From JAJXXT01 sp963764465 (GTDB lineage Bacteria; Pseudomonadota; Alphaproteobacteria; Acetobacterales; Acetobacteraceae), in NCBI GenBank assembly GCA_963764465.1, contig CAVXSO010000006.1, positions 1 through 64,000 of the forward strand: a stretch of DNA of 64,000 nt, given 5' to 3'. Below are positions 44,992 to 54,015 of this stretch, in pieces (the stretch's first letter is position 1; each line of letters begins with the position of its first letter). The notes under the pieces are model-generated. The model saw nothing but the letters and a program-made list of their open reading frames with translations, was not told where the DNA came from and made no database searches. The translations under genes were made by a program, and so were the position numbers.

Positions 44992-47259
44992 ATGGAACGC
45001 AACGCGATCGGGCAGGGGCTGCGCCGGCGGGAGGATGCGCGCTTCCTGACCGGCACCGGGCATTTCCTCGCGGACGAGGTGCCCGCGGGGGCGGCATGGG
45101 CGGAGGTCGTGCGCTCGCCCCACGCGCATGCCGACATCGTTTCGCTCGACGTGGCGGCGGCGCGCGCGGCGCCCGGCGTGCTCGCGGTGCTGACGGGCGC
45201 GGACTACGCGGCGGCGGGCCTCGGCTCCATTCCGGCGGACAACACGCTGATCCGCCTGCCGGGCACGCCGGAGGATGTTGCCTTTTCGTACCGTCCTCCG
45301 TTCCCCGCGCTGGCGCATGGCCGCGCGCGCTTCGCGGGCGAGGCGGTGGCGATGGTGGTGGCCGAAACAGCGGCGGCGGCGGCAGAAGCGGCGGAGCTTG
45401 TCGCGGTGGAATACCGGCAGCGCCCGTGCGTCGTCGCGACGGACGCGGCGGTGGGCGGTGCCCCCGTCTGGGACGAGGCGGCGGACAATGTCTGCTTCCG
45501 CTGGCAGGCGGGGGACGTGGCCGCGGCGGATGCCGCCATCCGTTCGGCCGCGCACGTGGTGCGGTTGCGGGTGCGCAACAACCGCGTGCATGTGGGCGCG
45601 CTGGAATCGCGTGGCGCCATCGGCCGGTATCAGGACGGGCGCTACCACCTCGCCACCGGCTCGCAGATGCCGCACGGGCTGCGCGACGCGCTGGCCGGCG
45701 TGTTCGGCGTGGAGAAAACCGCGGTGCACGTCACCGTCGCCGATGTCGGCGGCAGCTTCGGCATCCGCAACGCGCTGTGCCCGGAGCAGGTGCTGGTGCT
45801 GTGGGCGGCGAAGCTGCTCGCGCGGCCGGTCGCCTGGCTCGGCAGCCGCACGGACGGGTTCCTCTCCGACTACCAGGCGCGCGACAACGTGGCGGATGTG
45901 GAACTGGCGCTGGACGGGCAACTGCGCTTCACCGCGCTGCGCGTGCACACCCAGGCCGCGATCGGCGCGCACCTGGCACCGAAGGGCGCGCTTTCGCCCA
46001 CCGCCAACACGCCTGCGCTCGCCGGCGTCTATGCGCTGCCGGCGATCCATGTCGCGGTCACCGGCGTCTTCACCAACACGGCGCCCACGGAGGTCTATCG
46101 CGGCGCCGGCAGGCCGGAGGCGGTGCACCTGCTCGAGCGCGCGGTGGATCACGCGGCGCGGGAGCTGGGGGTGGACCGGCTGGAGCTGCGCAGGCGCAAC
46201 CTGCTGGCGCCCGCCGCGATGCCGTACCGCACGCGCCTCGGCCTCAACTACGACAGCGGCGACTTCCCCGGCACGCTGGCGGACGCGCTGGCACGCCACG
46301 CGCCGCCGCCGCCGCCTGCCGGCTGGCTGCGCGGGCAGGGCCTCGCGCATTACTGCGAGCGCGTCGCGGGTGCCATGACGGAAAACGCCTGGCTGGAGCT
46401 GCGTCCGGACGGGCGCGTCACGCTGCTGATCGGCACGATGTCGAACGGGCAGGGGCATGCGACGGCCTATGCCCAGCTGCTCGCGGACCGGCTCGGAATC
46501 GAGGCCGGAATGATCGAGGTGGTGCAGGGCGACACGGACCGCATTCCCTCCGGCTCCGGCACCGGCGGCTCCTCCTCGCTCGCCATCGGCGGGCAGGCGA
46601 CGGCGCTGGCCGCGGCGGAGATGATCCAGAAGCTCCGCGCGTTCGCGGGCGAGGCGCTGGAGGCGGCGCCGGTGGACATCGCCTACGCGGACGGCGTGTT
46701 TTCCGTCGCGGGCACGGACCTCGCCATCGGCTGGTACCAGCTCGCGGCCCGGCTGCCGCAGACGCTCACCGCCACCGCGGTGTGGAAGCCGGCGGGGCCG
46801 AGTTTCCCCAATGGCTGCCACGTCGCGACCGTCGATGTGGACCCCGAGACCGGGGCGTGGAGGCTCGCCGCCTACACGATGGTGCATGATTTCGGCACCG
46901 TGATAAATCCGCTGCTGCTGGAAGGGCAGCTGCAGGGCGGCGTGGCACAGGGCTTCGGCCAGGCGGCGATGGAGCAGGTGGTGCACGACGCGGAAAGCGG
47001 CCAGCCGCTCACCGGCTCGCTCATGGACTACGCGATGCCGCGCGCGGACGAGCTGCCTTCGCTGGCGCTCGTCTCCCGCCCCACGCCCTCGCCGCTGCAT
47101 CCGCTCGGCATCAAGGGCGCGGGGGAGGCGGGGGCGGCCGGCGCCCCGCCGGCGGTGATGAACGCGCTGCTGGACGCGCTGGCGCCGCTCGGCGTGCGCG
47201 ACCTGGACATGCCCGCGACGCCGTTCGCGGTCTGGCGCGCGATCCAGGCGTCACCATAG
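44992..47259 (+). CDS. Xanthine dehydrogenase/aldehyde oxidase family molybdopterin-binding subunit
   Basis: This 755-residue protein has the layout of the molybdopterin-binding large subunit of xanthine-oxidase-family hydroxylases: GQGLRRREDARFLTGTGHFLADE at the start, DVGGSFGIRNALCPEQ, EVYRGAGRPEAVHLLERAVDHAA, GTMSNGQGHATAYAQLLAD, SGTGGSSSLAIGGQA and the catalytic Glu in GIKGAGEAGAAGAPP. The active-site loop reads EVYRGAGRPE, not the AYRCSFR of CO dehydrogenases, so an aldehyde or heterocycle hydroxylase is more likely. The FeS and FAD subunit genes are not adjacent in this window, so it may be an orphan or use subunits encoded elsewhere. Confidence 0.88.
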   Translation: MERNAIGQGLRRREDARFLTGTGHFLADEVPAGAAWAEVVRSPHAHADIVSLDVAAARAAPGVLAVLTGADYAAAGLGSIPADNTLIRLPGTPEDVAFSYRPPFPALAHGRARFAGEAVAMVVAETAAAAAEAAELVAVEYRQRPCVVATDAAVGGAPVWDEAADNVCFRWQAGDVAAADAAIRSAAHVVRLRVRNNRVHVGALESRGAIGRYQDGRYHLATGSQMPHGLRDALAGVFGVEKTAVHVTVADVGGSFGIRNALCPEQVLVLWAAKLLARPVAWLGSRTDGFLSDYQARDNVADVELALDGQLRFTALRVHTQAAIGAHLAPKGALSPTANTPALAGVYALPAIHVAVTGVFTNTAPTEVYRGAGRPEAVHLLERAVDHAARELGVDRLELRRRNLLAPAAMPYRTRLGLNYDSGDFPGTLADALARHAPPPPPAGWLRGQGLAHYCERVAGAMTENAWLELRPDGRVTLLIGTMSNGQGHATAYAQLLADRLGIEAGMIEVVQGDTDRIPSGSGTGGSSSLAIGGQATALAAAEMIQKLRAFAGEALEAAPVDIAYADGVFSVAGTDLAIGWYQLAARLPQTLTATAVWKPAGPSFPNGCHVATVDVDPETGAWRLAAYTMVHDFGTVINPLLLEGQLQGGVAQGFGQAAMEQVVHDAESGQPLTGSLMDYAMPRADELPSLALVSRPTPSPLHPLGIKGAGEAGAAGAPPAVMNALLDALAPLGVRDLDMPATPFAVWRAIQASP

Positions 47260-47332
47260 AGGCGCCGGACATTAACCGCGCGGGCGGCGTCGTGTCCTGA
47301 TCGTACGGTCCCGGTGCGTTGACAGCGATGCG

Positions 47333-47348
47333 CGGCACGCCACATGCT
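47333..47348 (+). promoter_or_regulatory. Weaker sigma-54-type promoter candidate
   Basis: CGGCACGCCACATGCT has GGCACG and GC at the exact 10-nt spacing. It mismatches TGGCACG-N4-TTGCW at position 1 (C for T) and the first T of TTGC (A). The predicted start, near 47359, is 20 nt before the binding-protein ATG at 47379. Weaker than the candidates at 13535 and 37235, but in the same position relative to a similar gene. Confidence 0.35.
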
Positions 47349-47378
47349 TGGCCTTCAGCAAACTCATTCGGGGGCAGC

Positions 47379-48995
47379 ATGAAAACGCGTAGCAGCACTG
47401 GCGCCATCTCGCGCCGTTCGGCCGTGAAACTGGGGGCGGCGGTGGCCGCCGGATCGGCGGTGGGGTTCAGCGCCGAGGCGCAGGCCGCCCCGAAGCGCGG
47501 CGGCAAGCTGATCTATGCCCGCTACGCCGACAGCCTCAACCTCGACCCCGTCTTCACCGACGCCAACGTCGATATCTGGATCCTTTCCAATCTCTACGAC
47601 ACGCTGCTGTCGCCGACGCATGACGGCAAGGGCATCGAGCCCGGGCTCGCCACCAAATGGGCCCTCTCCGACGGCGGCAAGACGCTGACGCTGACGCTGC
47701 GCGAGGGCGTGAAGTTCGCCGACGGCACGCCGCTCAAGCCCACGGACGTGAAGTGGTCGCTCGACCGCGCGCGCAACCCCAAGAACGGCGCCTGGGCGGA
47801 CCTCATCAGCTCCATCGCCGACGTTTCGGTCGCTGGCCCCACCAGCATCGTCATCAAGCTCAAGCACGCCGACCCCACCATCCTGCCGGCGCTGGCCACG
47901 TTCAACACGCAGATCCTGCCCGGCGACAAGGTCGAGGCCGCGGCGGGCAGCACGGACGAGGAAAAGGCCAAGAATTTCGGCCTGCATCCCATCGGCACCG
48001 GCCCGTTCGTGCTGGCGGACTGGCAGCGCGGCCAGGTGATGCACCTCAAGCGCAACCCCTACTACTGGAAGAAGGCGCCGGACGGCGGCAAGCTGCCGTA
48101 CCTCGACGAGATCGAGTTCCCCATCATCCCGGACGACGCGACGCGCCTCTTGAAGGTGAAGTCCGGCGAGGTGCACGGCACGGAGTTCGTGCCCTACTCG
48201 CGGGTGAAGGAGATGCAGGGGGATGCCAAGCTGCGCATGGAGCTGTGGCCCTCCACGCGCGTTTCCTACCTCACGCTCAACTGCCGCCCGACCTTCAAGG
48301 ACGGCCGCAAGAACCCGATGAGCGACGCGCGCGTGCGCAAGGCGCTCAACTACGCGGTGAACAAGGAAGCGGTCATCGCGGTCGCGACCCTCAACCTCGG
48401 CAAGCCGATGACGAGCTTCATGTCCTCGGCGACGCCGATGCATGTCGGCACCCAGCAGCCCTATCCCTACAACGCCGCCCAGGCAAAGAAGCTGCTGGCG
48501 GAGGCGGGCTTCGCGGGCGGGTTCGAGCTGACGGGCATCACGCTCGCCGGCAACCTCGACTACACCAACATCATGACGGCTGTGCAACAGATGTGGGGCG
48601 CGGTCGGCGTGAAGATGAAGATCGACCAGATGGACAACCCGACCCTGGTCGCGAAATACCGCGCGGCGGATTTCGAGCTGCGCCCCTCCGCCTGGACCGA
48701 CGACATCGCCGACCCGTCGGAGATCACCTCCTACTTCGCCTATTCGCCGAACATCGACTGCCTGCATTCCGGCTGGAAGGACACGACGGTGGACCAGCTG
48801 TTCGTGCAGAGCCAGGCGGAGATCGACCCCAAGAAGCGGGCGGCGGAATACAAGAAGCTGCAGGAGATCTACATCTCCGAGGCGCCGATCGTCTTCATCT
48901 ACGAGACGCCGTACCCGGTGGTGTGGCAGAAATTCGTCGCTGGCTTCATCCAGATCCCGCTCGGCAACAACATCTTCGAATACACCAGCCTGTGA
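47379..48995 (+). CDS. ABC transporter substrate-binding protein, family 5 (peptide type)
   Basis: This is the third SBP_bac_5 protein, 538 residues, first gene of a complete importer. The signal ISRRSAVKLGAAVAAGSAVGF has a twin-arginine motif. The mature part has KRGGKLIYARYADSLNLDPVFTDANVDIWILSNLYDTLL, then KFADGTPLKPTDVKWSLDRARNP, HPIGTGPFVLADWQRGQVMHLKRNPYYWK and WTDDIADPSEITSYFAY. ATG 47379 has GGGGCAG just upstream. Two permeases and two ATPases follow in order, as in dpp operons. The ligand is not determinable, but a dipeptide, oligopeptide or opine is usual. Confidence 0.93.
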   Translation: MKTRSSTGAISRRSAVKLGAAVAAGSAVGFSAEAQAAPKRGGKLIYARYADSLNLDPVFTDANVDIWILSNLYDTLLSPTHDGKGIEPGLATKWALSDGGKTLTLTLREGVKFADGTPLKPTDVKWSLDRARNPKNGAWADLISSIADVSVAGPTSIVIKLKHADPTILPALATFNTQILPGDKVEAAAGSTDEEKAKNFGLHPIGTGPFVLADWQRGQVMHLKRNPYYWKKAPDGGKLPYLDEIEFPIIPDDATRLLKVKSGEVHGTEFVPYSRVKEMQGDAKLRMELWPSTRVSYLTLNCRPTFKDGRKNPMSDARVRKALNYAVNKEAVIAVATLNLGKPMTSFMSSATPMHVGTQQPYPYNAAQAKKLLAEAGFAGGFELTGITLAGNLDYTNIMTAVQQMWGAVGVKMKIDQMDNPTLVAKYRAADFELRPSAWTDDIADPSEITSYFAYSPNIDCLHSGWKDTTVDQLFVQSQAEIDPKKRAAEYKKLQEIYISEAPIVFIYETPYPVVWQKFVAGFIQIPLGNNIFEYTSL

Positions 48996-49053
48996 TTCCG
49001 GCTCGCGTCTCCCCCCGCATGCTCGCGGGGGGAGCGGCCTCGGTCGCGTGGCG

Positions 49054-49992
49054 ATGAGCCGCGGCACCTGGCTCGCGGCGCGGCTGCTGCAGATCATCCC
49101 GACGCTGATCCTGATCGGCGCCGTGGTTTTCCTGCTCGTGCGCATGCTGCCGGGCGACATCGTCACCGCCATGCTGGGCGACCGCGCGACGACGCAGGCG
49201 GTGATCAACATGCGCCACGCGCTGGGGCTGGACCGTTCGGTTCCGGAACAGTTCATCCTGTTCCTGCGCGCCGCCGTGCACGGCGATTTCGGGGATTCGC
49301 TCGCCTACCGCATCCCGGTGACCACGCTCATCGCGCAGCGCCTGCCGGTGACGCTGATGCTCACGGGCATGGCCGTCGTCATCGCCGTGGTGCTGGCGGT
49401 GCCGCTCGCCTTCGTCGCGGCGCTGCGGGCGGAGCGCGCGCCTGACATCGCCATCCGCGTCGCCTTCCAGGTCGGGCTTTCCAGCCCGATCTTCTATGTC
49501 GGCCTGGTGCTGCTCTCGGTCTTCGCCGCCTGGCTGCGCTGGTTTCCCGTGGGCGGCTACGGCGACGGGCTGCTCGACCATCTCTACCACCTGATCCTGC
49601 CTGCCTTTGCCCTCGCGCTGTCGCTCGCCGCGGTGCTGATGCGCAGCCTGCGCGCCGCCATCCTCGGCGTCATCCGCGCGGAATACGTGGACTTCGCCCG
49701 CGCCAAGGGCATCGCCGCGCGGCTGGTGCTGTTCCGCCACGTGCTGCGCAACGCGCTGATCGCGACGGTCACGCTGCTCGGGCTCTCCATCGGCTCGCTG
49801 CTCGGCGGCGCCGTGGTGACGGAGACGGTGTTCGCCGTGCCCGGCGTCGGGCGGCTGATGGTGGACAGCATCTTCGCGCGCGACTACCCGGTGATCCAGG
49901 CGCTGACGCTGGTGCTCGCGGTGATGGTCTCGGCCGCCTTCCTCGTCACCGATATCGTGCAGATGGCGCTCGACCCGCGCATCGGGCGATGA
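49054..49992 (+). CDS. ABC transporter permease, DppB/OppB type
   Basis: This is a 312-residue DppB-like permease. The N-terminus AARLLQIIPTLILIGAVVFLLVRMLPGDI is typical, with the docking loop AEYVDFARAKGIAARLVLFRHVLRNALIATV and the end VTDIVQMALDPRIGR. ATG 49054 or the GTG two codons earlier (49048) are possible starts; no strong ribosome binding site is close. Its stop overlaps the start of the next permease by 4 bp. Confidence 0.92.
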   Translation: MSRGTWLAARLLQIIPTLILIGAVVFLLVRMLPGDIVTAMLGDRATTQAVINMRHALGLDRSVPEQFILFLRAAVHGDFGDSLAYRIPVTTLIAQRLPVTLMLTGMAVVIAVVLAVPLAFVAALRAERAPDIAIRVAFQVGLSSPIFYVGLVLLSVFAAWLRWFPVGGYGDGLLDHLYHLILPAFALALSLAAVLMRSLRAAILGVIRAEYVDFARAKGIAARLVLFRHVLRNALIATVTLLGLSIGSLLGGAVVTETVFAVPGVGRLMVDSIFARDYPVIQALTLVLAVMVSAAFLVTDIVQMALDPRIGR

Positions 49993-50795
49993 AGCGTCTT
50001 CCCGCTTCCCTGATCGTGGGGCTCGCGATCCTGCTGCTGCTGCTGGCCTGCGCCGTCTTCCCGCGCGGCATCGCCCCGTACAATCCGCTGAGCTTCGACT
50101 ACAGCGCGCTGCTCGCACCGCCCTCGCTCGCGCACCCGTTCGGCACCGACCAGTTCGGGCGCGACATCCTCTCGCGCACCATCTCGGCCTCCAGCATCGA
50201 CCTGCAGATCGCGCTGTTCGCGGTGATCTTTCCGCTGTTCATCGGCTCCGTCATCGGCCTCCTCGTCGGCTGGTACGAGGGCTGGCTCGACATGGTCTTC
50301 GGCCGGCTGGTGGATGTGGTCGTTACGTTTCCGTTCCTGGTCATCGTCATCGCCATCGTCGCCATCCTCGGCCCGGGCCTGGTCAACATGTATGTCGCCA
50401 TCGCGACGGTCGGCTGGGTGTTCTACGCGCGGCTGATGCGCGGCGAGGTGCTGGTGCAGAAGCAGGCGGACTACGTCGCCGCCGCGCGCACGCTGGGGTT
50501 TTCCACGCCGCGCATCCTGTTCCGCCACATCCTGCCCAACGCGGTGCGCCCGGTGCTGGTCTATTCCGTCACCGACATGGCGCTGGCCATCCTGCTCGGC
50601 TCCTCGCTCGGCTATCTCGGCCTCGGCGCGCAGCCGCCGGCGGCGGAGTGGGGCGTGCTGATCGCGGACGGCAAGAACTTCTTCACCCAGGCGCCGTGGA
50701 CCAGCCTGTTCCCCGGCATCGCCATCGTGCTCGCGGGGCTGGGCTTCTCGCTCACCGGCGACGGGCTCGCCTCGCTGTTCGAACTGCGGCGATGA
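49989..50795 (+). CDS. ABC transporter permease, DppC/OppC type
   Basis: This is a 268-residue DppC-like permease. It has one N-terminal helix (SLIVGLAILLLLLACAVF), the signature HPFGTDQFGRDILSRTISAS, the loop DYVAAARTLGFSTPRILFRHILPN and the closing SSLGYLGLGAQPPAAEWGVLI with LTGDGLASLFELRR. It overlaps both the preceding permease and the following ATPase gene by 4 bp (ATGA), so the operon is translationally coupled. Confidence 0.92.
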   Translation: MKRLPASLIVGLAILLLLLACAVFPRGIAPYNPLSFDYSALLAPPSLAHPFGTDQFGRDILSRTISASSIDLQIALFAVIFPLFIGSVIGLLVGWYEGWLDMVFGRLVDVVVTFPFLVIVIAIVAILGPGLVNMYVAIATVGWVFYARLMRGEVLVQKQADYVAAARTLGFSTPRILFRHILPNAVRPVLVYSVTDMALAILLGSSLGYLGLGAQPPAAEWGVLIADGKNFFTQAPWTSLFPGIAIVLAGLGFSLTGDGLASLFELRR

Positions 50796-51814
50796 GCGAC
50801 CTGCTGCGCGTCGAGAACCTGGGCGTCGTGTTCCGCACCACGCGCGGGCCGGTGCACGCGGTGGATGGCATCGATCTCGCCATCGCGCCGGGGGAGGTGC
50901 TGGGCCTGGTGGGCGAGAGCGGCTCGGGCAAGTCCGTCACGCTGCGCGCCATCGCCCGGCTGCTGCACGAGGAGGCGCGCATCACCGGCCGCGTGCTCTG
51001 GCACGGTGTCAAGGCCGAGGGCGCGAAGGGGGCGGGTGCCGCGGGCGAGGGGCAGGACCTGCTCACGATGCCGGAACGCGCGCTGGAGCAGGTGCGTGGT
51101 GCTGGCATCGGCGCCATCTTCCAGGAACCGATGGCGGCGCTGAACCCGGTGCTCTCCATCGGCCTGCAGATCGATGAGTCGCTGCGCGCGCACACCACGC
51201 TCGATGCGGGGGGGCGGCGTGCGCGCGCGCGCGAGCTGCTCGATCTCGTCGGCATCGCCGATGCCGCGGCACGGCTTGCCCAGTATCCGCACGAGTTCTC
51301 CGGCGGCATGCGCCAGCGCGCGATGATCGCGATCGCGCTCGCCGCCAACCCCAGGCTGCTGCTGGCGGACGAGCCGACGACCGCGCTCGACGTCACCATC
51401 CAGGACCAGATCCTGCGGCTGTTGTTGCGCCTTGTTTCCGAGCTCTCGATGGCGATGCTGCTGGTCACGCACGACCTCGGCGTCGTCGCCTCCACCTGCG
51501 ATCGTGTCGCGGTGATGTATGCCGGGCGCCTCTGCGAGACCGGGCCCACGCGGGCGGTGCTGCGCGCGCCGCGCCACGCCTACACGGACGCGCTGCTGCG
51601 CGCCCTGCCGGGGGAGGGGCCGGCGCGGGCGCGGCTGCAACCCATCCCCGGCATGCCGCCACGCATCGACAAGCCTACCGTGGGTTGCGCCTTCGCGCCG
51701 CGCTGCACCCACGCGGAGAGCCGCTGCGGCACCGAGCGCCCGGCGATGGAGGCGGTGGGCGAGGGAAGGGTGTCCGCCTGCTTCGCGCATGACCGGCTGG
51801 GGGTGCCAGCGTGA
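50792..51814 (+). CDS. ABC transporter ATP-binding protein, DppD/OppD type
   Basis: This 340-residue ATPase energises the importer. Walker A is GESGSGKSVTLRAI (about 40-53), followed by GAGIGAIFQEPMAALNPVL, signature EFSGGMRQRAMIAIAL, Walker B LLLADEPTTALDVTIQ and H-loop LLVTHDLGVV. The C-terminal oligopeptide-transporter domain keeps the cysteine set seen in DppD/OppD (VGCAFAPRCTHAESRC, and a further Cys near the end), which may hold an FeS cluster. It is one of only two ATPases for peptide-type importers here. Confidence 0.95.
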   Translation: MSDLLRVENLGVVFRTTRGPVHAVDGIDLAIAPGEVLGLVGESGSGKSVTLRAIARLLHEEARITGRVLWHGVKAEGAKGAGAAGEGQDLLTMPERALEQVRGAGIGAIFQEPMAALNPVLSIGLQIDESLRAHTTLDAGGRRARARELLDLVGIADAAARLAQYPHEFSGGMRQRAMIAIALAANPRLLLADEPTTALDVTIQDQILRLLLRLVSELSMAMLLVTHDLGVVASTCDRVAVMYAGRLCETGPTRAVLRAPRHAYTDALLRALPGEGPARARLQPIPGMPPRIDKPTVGCAFAPRCTHAESRCGTERPAMEAVGEGRVSACFAHDRLGVPA

Positions 51815-52788
51815 CGGGCGATATCCTCTCCGTCGTCGATGTCTCCAAGCGCTTCACCGGCAGGCGCGGCCTCGGGCGCATGCTGCGCGGAGAGAAGGCG
51901 CCCGTCGTGCACGCGCTCGCGGATGTTTCGTTCACGATACGGCATGGCGAAACGCTCGGCATCGTCGGCGAGAGCGGCTGCGGCAAGTCCACGCTCGCGC
52001 GCTGTCTCGTGGGCCTGCATCAGCCGGATGACGGCAACATCGTCTGGGACGGTGCCGCACTCGCCGGGCGGCCGAAATTCCGCGCGGCCCAGATGGTGTT
52101 CCAGGACCCGTTCGGCTCGCTCAATCCCCGCCTCACCGTGGGCAGCGCGCTCGCGGAGGTGGTGCGCGTCCACAAGCTCCGCCCGAAGGCGGACATCGCG
52201 GCCCGCGTGCGCGAACTGCTGGAGCAGGTGCACCTGCCGGCGGATGCCGCGGAGCGCTACCCGCACGAGTTCTCCGGCGGCCAGCGCCAGCGCATCGGCA
52301 TCGCCAGGGCACTCGCCGCCGAGCCGCTGATGCTGATCGCGGACGAGCCGGTCTCGGCCCTCGACGTCTCGGTGCAGGCGCAGATCGTGAACCTGTTCCT
52401 CGAGCTGCAGGAACGGCTCGCGCTCACGCTGGTGTTCATCACGCACGATTTGCGCCTGGTGCGCCACCTCACGGAGCGGGTCGCGGTGATGTATCTCGGC
52501 CGCGTCGTGGAAGTGGCCGAGACGCAGGCGCTGTTCGCGAGCCCACGCCACCCCTACACGCAGGGCCTGCTCGCCGCGGTGCCGACCATCGCGGAGGCGA
52601 GGCGCCCGAGCGGCCCCGCCATCACCGGCGAACTGCCGAGCCCGCTCGCCCCGCCGCCCGGCTGCGCCTTCCATCCCCGCTGCCCGGTCGCGGTCGCGCG
52701 CTGCCGGATCGAGCGCCCGAGCCTCGATGCGCTGCATGGCGGCGGGCTCGACGCGCACCTCGTGGCGTGCCATCTCGCGCACCAATAG
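51811..52788 (+). CDS. ABC transporter ATP-binding protein, DppF/OppF type
   Basis: This 325-residue ATPase pairs with the preceding one. It starts at a GTG overlapping the previous stop (GTGA). Walker A is GESGCGKSTLARCL, then QMVFQDPFGSLNPRLTVG, signature FSGGQRQRIGIARAL, Walker B LLIADEPVSALDVSVQ-type sequence and H-loop ITHDLRLVRHL. The C-terminal cysteine-containing segment GCAFHPRCPVAVARC is typical of the family. The stop codon lies inside a 15-bp tandem repeat. It could also serve the two importers at 25862 and 37304, which lack ATPases. Confidence 0.95.
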   Translation: MTGDILSVVDVSKRFTGRRGLGRMLRGEKAPVVHALADVSFTIRHGETLGIVGESGCGKSTLARCLVGLHQPDDGNIVWDGAALAGRPKFRAAQMVFQDPFGSLNPRLTVGSALAEVVRVHKLRPKADIAARVRELLEQVHLPADAAERYPHEFSGGQRQRIGIARALAAEPLMLIADEPVSALDVSVQAQIVNLFLELQERLALTLVFITHDLRLVRHLTERVAVMYLGRVVEVAETQALFASPRHPYTQGLLAAVPTIAEARRPSGPAITGELPSPLAPPPGCAFHPRCPVAVARCRIERPSLDALHGGGLDAHLVACHLAHQ

Positions 52789-52822
52789 GGCGCCCACCAA
52801 TAGGGCGCCCACCAATAGGGCG
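52780..52822. repeat. Three 15-bp tandem repeats across the dppF-type stop codon
   Basis: CACCAATAGGGCGCC occurs at 52780-52794 and 52795-52809, with a third, incomplete copy (first 13 bases) at 52810-52822. Each contains TAG in the frame of the upstream ATPase gene, so the stop signal is effectively triplicated. The array ends at the GGAGG ribosome binding site of the next gene. Confidence 0.9.
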
Positions 52823-52831
52823 GAGGAAACC

Positions 52832-54001
52832 ATGAGCTTCACCATCGTGGCCCCGCGCAGCCTGCGCGTCGGCGGCGGCACCGTCGCGGAACTGCCGGAT
52901 GTGCTGCGCCAGTTCGGGTTCTCCCGCCCGCTGGTCGTGACGGACCCGGTGATGGTCAGGATCGGCCTCGTCGAGAAATGCCTCGGGCCGCTGCGCCAGG
53001 CCGGCATCGCGTTCGAGGTGTTTTCCGACACCGTGCCGGAACCGACGGACAGTGTGATCGAGGCGGGCGCGGACATCCTGCGCCGCGGCGACTTCGACTG
53101 CATGATCGGCTTCGGCGGCGGCTCGCCGATCGACACCGCCAAGGCCATGGGCATCCTCGCCACCGGCACGGGCCCGATGCGCGACTACAAGGTGCCGTTC
53201 GCGGCCGATGCGGCGAAGCTGCCCATCATCGCGGTCCCGACGACGGCCGGCACCGGCAGCGAGGTGACGCGCTTCACCGTGGTGACGGACACGGCGCGCG
53301 ACGAGAAGATGCTCATCGCCGGCATGGGCGCGCTGCCGCTCGCCGCCATCGTGGACTACACGCTGACATTCTCGGTGCCGCGGCGCACCACGGCGGATAC
53401 CGGCGTGGACAGTTTCACGCATGCGCTGGAGGCGTTCGTCTCCAAACGCGCCAACCCGTATTCGGACGCGCAGGCGCGGGCCGCGATGGCGCTGATCGGG
53501 CGGCACCTGCGCGCCGCCTGCGCCGAGCCCGACAACGCGGCGGCGCGCGAGGGCATGATGCTGGGTGCGACCCTCGCGGGGCTCGCCTTCTCCAACGCGT
53601 CGGTGGCACTCGTGCACGGCATGTCGCGGCCGATCGGGGCGCATTTCCACGTGGCGCACGGGCTGTCCAACGCGATGCTGCTGCCGGCGGTCACGAGCTT
53701 CGGCCTCGCCGCCGCGGAGGCGCGCTACGCGGAGGCCGCGCGCATCGCCGGCTTCGCGGCGGCGGCCGACAGCGATCCCGTCGCCGCGGGGAAACTCGCC
53801 GAGGGCCTCGCGACGCTGAACGCGGAGCTGGACGTGCCGTCGCCACGCGAATACGGCATCGCGCCGGAGGTTTGGGAAGCGAAACTATCGCTGATGGCCG
53901 AGCAGGCGCTCGCCTCCGGCAGCCCCGCGAACAACCCCCGCGTGCCGGACAAGGACGAGATCGTGGCGCTGTACCGCGCGGTGTACGCGGCGAACGCGTA
54001 G
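52832..54001 (+). CDS. Iron-containing alcohol dehydrogenase
   Basis: This 389-residue enzyme belongs to the group III, iron-activated alcohol dehydrogenase family. The NAD(P)-binding motif GFGGGSPIDTAKAMGIL (about 97-113) and VPTTAGTGSEVTRFTVVTD are clear. Metal ligands sit in the regions TGVDSFTHALEAF (Asp and first His) and HGMSRPIGAHFHVAHGLSNAML (two His). ATG 52832 follows a strong GGAGG. The substrate could be a short alcohol, an aldehyde or a hydroxy acid. It directly follows the peptide importer operon and may be cotranscribed with it. Confidence 0.93.
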   Translation: MSFTIVAPRSLRVGGGTVAELPDVLRQFGFSRPLVVTDPVMVRIGLVEKCLGPLRQAGIAFEVFSDTVPEPTDSVIEAGADILRRGDFDCMIGFGGGSPIDTAKAMGILATGTGPMRDYKVPFAADAAKLPIIAVPTTAGTGSEVTRFTVVTDTARDEKMLIAGMGALPLAAIVDYTLTFSVPRRTTADTGVDSFTHALEAFVSKRANPYSDAQARAAMALIGRHLRAACAEPDNAAAREGMMLGATLAGLAFSNASVALVHGMSRPIGAHFHVAHGLSNAMLLPAVTSFGLAAAEARYAEAARIAGFAAAADSDPVAAGKLAEGLATLNAELDVPSPREYGIAPEVWEAKLSLMAEQALASGSPANNPRVPDKDEIVALYRAVYAANA

Positions 54002-54015
54002 GATCTTTCGTGGCG

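Noticed and set aside
44617..47100. An 827-residue minus-strand frame across the molybdenum hydroxylase gene
   Set aside because: Shadow of a well-conserved enzyme; no independent evidence.
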